A stretch of 6,766 nucleotides of DNA from Planctomycetota bacterium (GTDB taxonomy: Bacteria; Planctomycetota; Planctomycetia; Pirellulales; Thermoguttaceae), in the NCBI GenBank assembly GCA_023397045.1, contig JAEWUR010000354.1, positions 1 through 6,766 of the forward strand, read 5' to 3'. Position numbers and translations under genes: made by a program. Of this stretch, positions 1-6,600 are shown one piece after another; within the stretch, counting starts at the first letter, position 1; every line of letters begins with the position of its first letter. The notes beneath the pieces were generated by a model, which was not told the DNA's origin, did no database searches, and saw only the letters and a list, made by a program, of their open reading frames with translations.

Positions 1-104
1 GGACAAATGGCCCAATAGCCTCCCTCAGGAGCCGTTTCAATGATCGCCGTCAATTCGCCTTTCCTATCAAAATCCTCCAGGTCGGGACGCGATAAATCGC
101 ACAT
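1..104 (-). CDS. HicB-family antitoxin, N-terminal part (runs off left edge)
   Basis: Reading leftward, this frame is open from an ATG at 104 to the window edge and gives 34 residues ending in LTAIIETAPEGGYWAIC. I recognise this as the first strand-strand unit of HicB antitoxins, whose partial RNase H fold typically begins with TAIIE or TVVIE, then GGY and A-CPE. HicB proteins neutralise the HicA mRNA interferase and repress their own operon. The ATG gives a 17-residue leader before the conserved block. A TTG at 53, preceded by AGGAAAGG, is an alternative start that would begin the protein at the conserved strand. No hicA is visible upstream, so a toxin partner, if present, should lie beyond the left edge. 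The GGTGCC repeat cluster starts 6 bp upstream of the ATG. Family assignment rests on about 17 residues. Confidence 0.6.
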   Translation of the reverse strand, partial: MCDLSRPDLEDFDRKGELTAIIETAPEGGYWAIC

Positions 105-109
105 GAAAT

Positions 110-159
110 GGTGCCCACTATGGTGCCGAGTCTTGGAAAAGGTGCCCACTATGGTGCCG
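110..159. repeat. 19-bp perfect direct repeat, two copies
   Basis: GGTGCCCACTATGGTGCCG occurs at 110-128 and again, identically, at 141-159, 31 bp apart. Each copy itself contains two GGTGCC hexamers 12 bp apart. A related version with three changes in 16 bases is at 408-423. The pair sits directly upstream of the HicB-like start, so it could be an operator for that gene. It also lies between that gene and the tRNA-Ser scar, so it could instead be recombinase arm-type sites. The sequence does not decide between these. Confidence 0.75.
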
Positions 160-177
160 GACGGCTCGCATCGGGCG

Positions 178-193
178 GGTGCCAGTTGGCACC
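178..193. repeat. Inverted repeat GGTGCC-AGTT-GGCACC
   Basis: This is a perfect 6-bp inverted repeat with a 4-base spacer. It uses the same hexamer as the direct repeats at 110-159, so the same protein may recognise both. No T-tract follows on either strand, so it does not look like a terminator. Confidence 0.5.
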
Positions 194-290
194 GATTTGC
201 ACCGAAAAGCAGTGTACCAGAGTCGTCGCAAGTGGCGGCCTGGTTTCGGGTTGCGCGCCGTTATGCTATGCTGTGAAAGAACTTACGAAG

Positions 291-348
291 CGGAGGGCAC
301 GGGGCTCGAACCCGCAACCCCATTACTGGGGCACCACATTTCCAGTGT
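291..348 (-). pseudogene. 3' half of tRNA-Ser(GGA); probable attachment-site scar
   Basis: Reading leftward, the sequence has an anticodon loop CTGGAAA (345-339, anticodon GGA) and a serine-type long variable arm with a CCCC/GGGG stem (331-328 and 321-318). A T-arm follows with stem GCGGG/CCCGT and loop TTCGAGC (315-299). The 3' acceptor strand GCCCTCC and discriminator G are at 298-291. No CCA is encoded. Upstream of the loop only three anticodon-stem pairs form (348-346 with 338-336). No D-arm or 5' acceptor strand GGAGGGC is found, so this is not a working tRNA. Loss of homology in the anticodon stem is where tyrosine-recombinase attachment sites in tRNA genes commonly end. If so, the intact tRNA and the element should lie upstream on this strand, beyond the right edge. 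Confidence 0.72.
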
Positions 349-842
349 TCTTGTCGAGCGACGTAACGCTTTGGCTCGTTGTCAGTTAGGACGCCCTATC
401 TGGTTGAGGTGCCCAAAGTGGTGACGTCGAATCTGCATCGTCTTGCATCGCTCTGCATCGGCCTGCGCGCACTCGGGCTCTGTCGGGCCACGTCGCGAAG
501 CACGCGCTATCCTTCGGTACTCCCGCCAATCGTCGGCCACGGGCCAAGTGGCCGCGAGGCTCGCCGTGTCCCCGTCCTTGGGCACTTGTCCGTGGTAGTC
601 TCGGCGTGAAACTGACGCTCGACGTCAGCTACTATCGCGGCCACAAACATCTGCCCGTCGTTACGCTGAAACGCGTGGGTTGATCTTGTAATCTCATTCG
701 CGTTGAATGCGATCACACTTGCGGTGCGCGCTCATCGAGCCGAGAGCTTCTACTGCTAACCAAGTTGTCAAGGAACGTCTGCCATTTTCGACCGGCAGTT
801 CGGTCATGTCGCTACGTAATCGAATTGATTTCGTGTTTTCCA
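349..842. other. Gene-poor stretch, no confident gene
   Basis: No open frame in either strand shows a recognisable motif or a good start. The frame from 408 to 683 (+) is open, but no ATG begins it and its composition is arginine- and proline-rich. The minus-strand frame 716-507 mirrors it. No strong terminator follows the aldolase stop at 843. A decamer-period repeat is listed separately. The stretch probably holds decayed element DNA around the tRNA scar. Confidence 0.5.
431..470. repeat. Four decamer-period repeats around CTGCATCG
   Basis: The units ATCTGCATCG, TCTTGCATCG, CTCTGCATCG and GCCTGCGCGC follow one another at exactly 10-bp spacing. The first three share the seven-base core TGCATCG and the fourth is degenerate. 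The period matches about one helical turn. No function is evident. Confidence 0.55.
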
Positions 843-1667
843 TCACCATCGCGAGGGGTTGCGATCTCCGTCATCTCTGTTGTCAAGGTTTCCCGGACCA
901 CGACAGATATCCGCATTTGCACGAACGCTACGATTGACGATCTGCTGAAAACCCTTTCGCAAGATGGCGAGGTCGGAGTCCACGGCCAGCCAAGTAAAAC
1001 CGCGTGTTTGATGTTGCGTGAGATCGTCAAGATTTCGCAGAAGAATACCCGCTTGTTTGCCAATGCTGACGGCTGCGGCAATCACCTCGGACAAACACGT
1101 TTCATAGGATTTCGTCGACGCCCGCGTTTTCAGATTGAACGTCAAATCCGACGGTCCGACGAAAATCGCATCGATGCCGTCGACCGCCGCGATCGCTTGA
1201 GCGTTGTTCACGCCTTCGAGAGTCTCGATCTGGGCCAAGATCAACGGTCTGGGCAAGGGCTTTCCTTCTGCGGGCGGATGCATACCGTAGTCGTAGGCGC
1301 GAACGGTACGCGAAAAACCGCGCCGCCCGCGCGGCGCATAGTGGGCCGCCTGAACGCACTGCTCAGCTTCCGCCACGGACGAAACATGCGGGACCATGAT
1401 GCCGTCCGCCCCCCAATCAAGCACCCGCAAAATCAAATCCGCATGGGGGGCGCCGACGCGCACGATGCGGGCCACGGGAGAGCCCGCCGTGGCCTGAAGA
1501 TTCGACAATAGCGTGGCTTCCGATCCGCATCCATGTTCAAGGTCGAACAACAGCCAGTCCAATCCACACTGACCGGCAAGTTCGGCAATGACGGGCGAAC
1601 CCAGGGAGAGCCAGGTGCCTAGACGCGGCTTCTGTTCACGCAGGGAGTCTGATGTGAGGGTGTTCAT
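843..1667 (-). CDS. HpcH/HpaI-family class II aldolase
   Basis: The 274-residue product is a metal-dependent class II pyruvate aldolase of the HpcH/HpaI family. These cytoplasmic TIM-barrel enzymes reversibly cleave 4-hydroxy-2-keto acids to pyruvate plus an aldehyde. Visible hallmarks are LGTWLSLGSP (16-25), FDLEHG (41-46) with the predicted catalytic His45, IVRVG with Arg70, LDWGADGIMVPHV (83-95), the RRGFSR loop (115-120), QIE (146-148) with a predicted metal-binding Glu148, and VGPSDL (170-175) with Asp174. These positions match known family members, so the active site looks intact. The barrel should end near residue 245. About 30 polar residues follow, making it slightly longer than the usual 250-262. 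The start ATG overlaps the stop of the kinase gene (ATGA), so translation is probably coupled. The substrate cannot be read: 2-keto-3-deoxy sugar acids and hydroxyphenyl-heptenedioate are the known options. Confidence 0.93.
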   Translation of the reverse strand: MNTLTSDSLREQKPRLGTWLSLGSPVIAELAGQCGLDWLLFDLEHGCGSEATLLSNLQATAGSPVARIVRVGAPHADLILRVLDWGADGIMVPHVSSVAEAEQCVQAAHYAPRGRRGFSRTVRAYDYGMHPPAEGKPLPRPLILAQIETLEGVNNAQAIAAVDGIDAIFVGPSDLTFNLKTRASTKSYETCLSEVIAAAVSIGKQAGILLRNLDDLTQHQTRGFTWLAVDSDLAILRKGFQQIVNRSVRANADICRGPGNLDNRDDGDRNPSRW

Positions 1668-2770
1668 AGCGATTCCATAGGCCGATCTTCCCTTAAACCG
1701 CGCAATGCGGCAGCAAGACGTTGTTGGGAAAAAGTTTTGAGATCGGCGCCGGAGCAGCCCGCGCCAATCAAGAAGAACTGGTCGGTGCGTTCAAAATAGC
1801 CTGCCCCGACACGAATGGTTGCTTTGACGATCATGTTGCGTAGAAGATGCAGCCAGAACCGACGTCGATAATCGTTCGGCAGAGGTCGGACAGCCGCATA
1901 GCCCGCGAGGGCGCAGGCAATGATTGGTCCGTCATAAAAACAGCCCAGCAGGGACAGATCGTCCATGGGATCGCCCGAGATGGCGTCGTCCCAATCGATG
2001 AACGCCATGATGCGTTGGTCCGTGCCCAAAATGTTCCACAATGCAAGGTCTTTGTGGACCAAGCAGCCGCCCTCCAACACCAGCAAGGACCGATGCCGGA
2101 ATATCTCTTCGCGTATACTGCCGATGTCGTCGGATTTCAGAAAGCCACGCTCCATCAGAAAATGCAAATGCCGATCGAGATGGAGCAAGAAGTAGTCTTC
2201 ATAGCGTGGATGGAAGCCTTCCAGTCGACTTTCGCGACGGACCATGTCGGGGTCCAATGGACCGAAACCGCATGGACGTATGTCCTGCCACCGCGCCACG
2301 GCAGCCCCGATATCCTTGGCGGCATTTGCCAGGTCGAGCCGGCTTTCCTTGTGAAGTTGATTCAGATCGGGATAGGGGACGACTTCCATGATTTGCCAGG
2401 CAAACGGCACTTGCCGACGAGTGGCGTCCATCGCATGGATCCGCGGCGATGGAACGCCCAGTGCCCGCACTTCCTCCAACAATCGCGATTCTACTTCCAT
2501 ATAGTCATCGCATTCCGGGCCATCCTCGACTCGCACAAACGAGTCTGCGCCGTCGATCGTTGCGAACCAGGTGATGTGGTTGCCCTGTCCGTCCGCCGGC
2601 CGCAATGCGATCGCTTTGCCGCCGAAGTGGTTTTGCAGAACGGATTGCAACTGGTTTTTCCGCTTTTCCCGGTCAAATTCTTCGTCGGTTCCATGAAACG
2701 CCGCCGGGCGGTCGCATTTCCAATAGTAGATCGATCGTCGTGGATGCTGAGCTGGTGATTGGTGGACCAT
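1664..2770 (-). CDS. APH-family phosphotransferase (small-molecule kinase)
   Basis: The 368-residue product has the aminoglycoside phosphotransferase/choline kinase fold. FVRVEDG (78-84) occupies the ATP-binding strand, with Arg where many members have Lys. MEV (128-130) lies where the hinge is expected, and GFGPLD (168-173) is a common family turn. The catalytic loop LVHKDLALWNIL (237-248) supplies His239, Asp241 and Asn246 of HxDxxxxN, and FIDWDDA (257-263) supplies the magnesium-binding Asp259. All core residues are present, so it is probably active. The fold covers aminoglycoside, homoserine, choline, fructosamine and other alcohol kinases, so the name says little about substrate. The 4-bp overlap with the downstream aldolase argues for a metabolic kinase rather than a resistance gene. 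No Shine-Dalgarno is evident before the ATG. An in-frame TGA lies four codons upstream, so no much longer start is possible. Confidence 0.88.
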   Translation of the reverse strand: MVHQSPAQHPRRSIYYWKCDRPAAFHGTDEEFDREKRKNQLQSVLQNHFGGKAIALRPADGQGNHITWFATIDGADSFVRVEDGPECDDYMEVESRLLEEVRALGVPSPRIHAMDATRRQVPFAWQIMEVVPYPDLNQLHKESRLDLANAAKDIGAAVARWQDIRPCGFGPLDPDMVRRESRLEGFHPRYEDYFLLHLDRHLHFLMERGFLKSDDIGSIREEIFRHRSLLVLEGGCLVHKDLALWNILGTDQRIMAFIDWDDAISGDPMDDLSLLGCFYDGPIIACALAGYAAVRPLPNDYRRRFWLHLLRNMIVKATIRVGAGYFERTDQFFLIGAGCSGADLKTFSQQRLAAALRGLREDRPMESL

Positions 2771-2794
2771 AAAATGACATCACTGTGTTTTATG
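2768..2794 (-). promoter_or_regulatory. Imperfect hairpin over the kinase start codon
   Basis: CATAAAA (2768-2774) and TTTTATG (2788-2794) are perfect 7-bp inverted arms with a 13-base spacer, and inner ACA/TGT bases extend the pairing. In the transcript the start codon of the kinase gene sits in the 3' arm. With no visible Shine-Dalgarno, such a fold could limit initiation. The arms are A/T-rich and short, so chance is possible. Confidence 0.25.
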
Positions 2795-2888
2795 AATTAC
2801 GGTCTTGAAGCCTGCGGGGAAAGGATCCCCTGTTATGAGAGCCCTTCTCAGGCAAATCGTTCACCATCCCGAAATGCTCTGCGATCAA

Positions 2889-2969
2889 TCATCGGTTTCT
2901 TTTGTTCCAAATTTATCCCAGCAAGCTCAGACCGGCAATGAACAATAGGATTGCCCCACTGGGCTGTCG
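2889..2969 (-). pseudogene. Out-of-frame PEP-CTERM membrane anchor remnant
   Basis: In a frame shifted by -1 from the neighbouring coding frame, the sequence reads RQPSGA, then ILLFIAGLSLLG, a TAA stop at 2915-2913, then IWNKRNR and a TGA. This is the layout of a PEP-CTERM sorting signal: a proline-serine motif, a short hydrophobic helix ending LLG, an aromatic residue and a basic tail. Replacing the TAA with a sense codon would give a complete anchor. The exosortase family normally cleaves such signals and exports the protein. The remnant therefore shows that the exported gene at 2927-3565 once ended here and has since taken a frameshift plus a stop. The PEP box itself is reduced to QPSG. 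Confidence 0.7.
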
Positions 2970-3565
2970 AGATTCGTGTTGACGTCAGTGACCAGAAGGT
3001 GCGTCGTTTCATTGGCCAACGGCCCTGCCATGAAAATGAACTCGCCCAGTGGAATATGATAAACACCCGAGCCGACGGACGTTTCGTTGCCGTAAACCGA
3101 ATCGAACGTGCCCAGCCATAGACCGGTATAACCTTCGGTGGGATACGCTTCTTTGATCCACTCCAACTCGATGTCCGAAATGTTGGCGATATCGGCGGTT
3201 GTCAGAATCTTGGCCGGATGAATTGGTTGCGGTAATTCGTCGAAACGGATTTTCACGCCTGCGTTGATCAAACCGTCGTCCCGAAAGACAGTCGTCCCGG
3301 TTTCTTTGAAAGAAACGCGAATTGTGATCGGCTGGGTAGGCGCCACGGCAAAGATCGACTGGTCGAACACGAACCAATAGCCCGCCTCGGCACCGCCGAC
3401 GAGCATAAACGTGGCAATAATCACCACGGAGACACAGAGGACGCGGGAATATCGTTGAAAAACTTCAGATGAATGCGGATGAACACGGATGAGACGAGGC
3501 AATAAAATCAAACCATGATTGTTGTCTGCAGATCCGTGTTTATTGATGTTCATCTGTGGTTCCAT
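2927..3565 (-). CDS. Exported cohesin-like/PEP-CTERM-type protein, frameshifted and decaying
   Basis: The 212-codon frame has a hydrophobic segment at 43-57 ending in a plausible signal-peptidase site, AEA at 59-61. About 150 residues of beta-rich sequence follow. ETGTTVFRDDGLINAGVKI (88-106) and GSGVYHIPLGEF (165-176) resemble a class of planctomycete PEP-CTERM proteins with a cohesin-like sandwich. I recall this resemblance and have not tested it. The frame then diverges into DSPVGQSYCSLPV and stops, while the expected anchor continues in another frame. Codons 1-48 lie inside the palindromic repeat at 3422-3592, so the listed ATG at 3565 is unlikely to be ancestral. GTG at 3427 or 3424 is possible but leaves no basic n-region. 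The product is probably non-functional or released rather than anchored. Confidence 0.6.
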   Translation of the reverse strand: MEPQMNINKHGSADNNHGLILLPRLIRVHPHSSEVFQRYSRVLCVSVVIIATFMLVGGAEAGYWFVFDQSIFAVAPTQPITIRVSFKETGTTVFRDDGLINAGVKIRFDELPQPIHPAKILTTADIANISDIELEWIKEAYPTEGYTGLWLGTFDSVYGNETSVGSGVYHIPLGEFIFMAGPLANETTHLLVTDVNTNLDSPVGQSYCSLPV

Positions 3566-3592
3566 TTTTACGTGTTCCGTGTCTCCGTGGCG
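3422..3592. repeat. Imperfect palindromic intergenic repeat element, about 170 bp
   Basis: CCACGGAGACAC (3424-3435) is perfectly inverted at 3579-3590, CAGATGAA (3466-3473) at 3549-3556, and AACACGGAT (3482-3490) at 3532-3540. The intervening arm sequence is diverged. The centre is about 41 bases unpaired. These words recur in intergenic repeats of planctomycetes and related bacteria, as far as I recall. The right end is 12 bp downstream of the dockerin gene stop, so its transcript could fold into a long stem that ends or stabilises that message. The left end runs into the signal-peptide region of the next gene. Confidence 0.82.
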
Positions 3593-3604
3593 TGTTTGCT
3601 GGAA

Positions 3605-6600
3605 CTATGCCGTCAGCGCCGTTCCCATTCGCGATCGGAAGCCGGAAAAGTCCAGGCCGTTCACGTCGCCGTCTTCGTCCGCATCGAAATAGGATAGGAA
3701 GCCGATGTATTCCGTATTCTTGCCCATTGTCGAGCGGAATTGAGCAAAATCGAGTCCGTCGACGTCGCGGTCTCCGTCCGCATCGCCGTAGAGACGGAAA
3801 AAGGCATCGTTGGCCCGATTTCCGAACCGATGAAGTCCGCCGGCCACGCCGTCGCCGTCTAGCCACGTGCCTGTCGCACGACTGCAAACCTTGTCGCCGT
3901 CGATCGTCAGCAGGTAGTTGCCGTCGGCAAGCGCGTTGCCGCCGAAGCCGACCGTAACGATTGTCTTGTCATTGACCAGCATGGAAGACAACAACGTGGC
4001 GATGGTGTTGCCATTGGTCTGATTGACCACAGTTGCAGCGTCAGAATCGACCACTATGTTGCCGTCGAGCGTGACGGTTGGATTGGTGACGCTCGACCGT
4101 TGGGTCGCGCCGTTGTTGACCGCGACGCTTTCAAGCGTCGTGGCCATCATCATGGAGTCGCCGCCGATGTCGCCATGCAAGACCCAGGAGTCCCATATCT
4201 CCGCATGGGCGCTGCCGCCTGCGGTATCACCAAAGTAAAGGGTGTCTTCGCCTACCCAGTTGCCGGACGCATTCACATTGCTTTCAAGAGGCGAGCCGTC
4301 AAAGGTAAGATGCACGGTATTGCTTATTAGATTCAAGCTCCATCCATAGGTGTGGAACTGGCCATCGTTGTTGCTAACGGGAATCGAGTAAGTACCTCCG
4401 CCGGTCCTATATCCCTCGATGGCGCCGGGGACAATCGCCACGCTGAAAGCGTAGCCATCCTCCTCTTCGCCGCTCGACATGAACACAATCGTCCGATCAT
4501 CGAAAGTGGTCGATCCACCATTAAAGGCAATCTTGGCAAAGCCTGACACCGTATCGCCGGTGAACGTCGCCGGAACCGTGTTGCACGCGAAGTACGCCGC
4601 TTGACTGGCAGAAAGACTGACATTCCACGTGCCATTGGCAACAGTCATCTCGCCCGGGCCCGGGTTCCCCCACCCGCTGAACCCCAAGGTCGTGGGCGAT
4701 TCCTTGTATGTTAGGTCCTTGATGGTGGAGCCGTTATCCTGCAAAACCCAGCGGTCCCATATATCGACATGGACGCTGCCGCCGGTGCCATCGCCCAAGT
4801 AAAGGAGCTCTGCATCAGCCCAGTTGCCGGCCACATCCTGGCTGCTTCCAACAGGCGCGCCGTCAAAGGTAAGGCTCAAGGACCTGCTGGTTCGATTCAA
4901 GCTCCATCCGTAGGTGTGGAACCGGCCATCGTTGTTGCTAACGGGAATCGTGTAAGTACCTGCGCCGGTCTTGTATCCCGTGATGGCGCCGGGCACAAAC
5001 GCCACGCTGAAAGCATAGTCGCCAGTGTCGCTCGACATGAACACAATCGTCCGATCATCGAAGTTGGTTGATCCCCCGAGGAAGGCAATCTCGGCATAGC
5101 CCGACACCGTATTGCCGGAAAGCGTTGCCGGAAGCGTGTGGCATGCAAAAGACGACGTTTGACCGGCAGAAAGATTGACATTCCACGTGCCATTGGCAAC
5201 ATCCACAGCGCCCGGGCCCGGGTTCCCCCCCCCGTTGAACCCCAACGCCAGTTCCGTGGGTTCTACCGAGAAGTCCACATTGATGACGGCATAGTCGTCA
5301 TCCACGGGCAATTCCTTTTCGTAATTCACATCAATTTCGGTTGCGGTCAATGCCCTCGAATAGATTTTCACATTGTCGATCATGCCTGCAAACGGATAGA
5401 TGCTTGATACTCGGCCGATTCGGATTTCCTCGGCCGAGCTGAAATCGGCGCCTGCCGAGCCTGTTGAAATCAAGTCGCCATTGACATAGATGTAGCTTGT
5501 TGTGCCATTGCTGGTGTAAACGACATGGTTCCAACTGTCGAAGTCGACAACTCCCCCAGCGGTTTGCTGAGCAGTGCCCATCTCAACCCGTATCGAGCCG
5601 TTGCTACCCAGCAACATCCGCTGACCGGAAACATTGCGGTCCACGATGGCCGCGTAGGCTTGAGGTACGCTGGTCGGTTTGATCCACGCCTCGAGGGTGA
5701 TCGCGCCTGTCACGTCCAAGGCGTCTCGATCGGGATACGACACGTAACTAGTCGATCCATTGAACCAGATCGCGTTGCCCAAGGCGCCGTTTTCTAGTGC
5801 ACAACGAGTCGCTTCGGTGATTTCTCCATGCTCATCGGATCCAGTGTGTCCATACTGGGTCGTGTCATAAACTCGTGAGCCTGCCGGGGTCGTGTTTATG
5901 ACTTCATTAAAATCCAGATTGCAGACAAGTTCGGCTTCCCTCATGCCTGTATCGTGATTCCTCTCGATCTCATCGGAGGTTAGTACTCTGGAATAGATGC
6001 GTACATCGTCGATTCGCCCCGTGAAGAATGAGCCGCCGTTGCTTTGAGCGATCGCAACGTTCGCCGTCGAACTGAAATTAGCGCCTGCCGAGCCTGTCGA
6101 GACCAAAACACCGTTGACATAGATGTAGCTTGTTGTGCCATTGCTCGTGTAAACGACGTGGCTCCACTGGTTGAGGGCAACAACACTTCCGGAGGTCTGC
6201 TGGTTCACGCCCATCTCAACCCGTATCGAGCCGTTGCTGCCCAGCAACATCCGTTGACCGGAGGCATTTCTTCCGATAATGGATGCATAGGATGACGGGA
6301 AACTGGTCGGCTTGATCCAAGCTTCGAGGGTAAGCGTACCCGTCACGTCGAGACTGACGTCATCCGGAATCGAGACGTAGTCGTTGATTCCGTCGAACGA
6401 TAGGGCGCCGCCTTCCAGTCCTGTGGCCCGCGTTGCCCACCAAATCATGCCGTTGTTCTGATACGACGATGAATCGATGGTTGCGCTCTCTGAAGTCTCT
6501 GAAAAGCTCCATTGTCCTCTCAAGCTTGGCGTCACATATCGATATGTATCATCATAGATTTCCCGACTTAGTGAGTCGTCTGCAGTCCAAGATAGCCATG

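Noticed and set aside
108..389. Possible integrase C-terminal tail on the plus strand (MVPTMVP region)
   Set aside because: The repeated words resemble tails I associate with planctomycete integrases, but there is no R-H-R-Y box and all three frames break. The bases below 104 are better explained by the minus-strand HicB frame.
179..424. Plus-strand frame containing EGTGLEPATPLLGHH, a string often annotated as a protein
   Set aside because: The string is the antisense translation of the tRNA-Ser T-arm and variable arm. Similar strings recur at integrase ends that overlap tRNA genes. No integrase catalytic motif is visible in the 290 bases before it, so I do not call a gene.
408..683. Open plus-strand frame ending VVTLKRVG
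   Set aside because: It has no ATG at its start and an arginine- and proline-rich body, and I recognise no motif. The mirrored minus frame at 716-507 is no better.
765..1511. Long plus-strand frame of 248 codons
   Set aside because: It is antisense to the aldolase, whose motifs fully explain the region.
1847..2758. Long plus-strand frame of 303 codons
   Set aside because: It lies antisense to the kinase gene with its intact catalytic motifs, so it is a codon-bias shadow.
2816..2850. Small stems GGGG...CCCC (2816-2830) and TGAGA...TCTCA (2836-2850) as a terminator
   Set aside because: The stems are 4-5 bp and no T-run follows on the minus strand, so the support is too weak for a terminator call.
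4653..4664. CCCGGGCCCGGG palindrome, also at 5211-5222, as a regulatory site
   Set aside because: It encodes the conserved Pro-Gly-Pro-Gly of the two sister domains at equivalent places, so coding constraint and duplication explain it.
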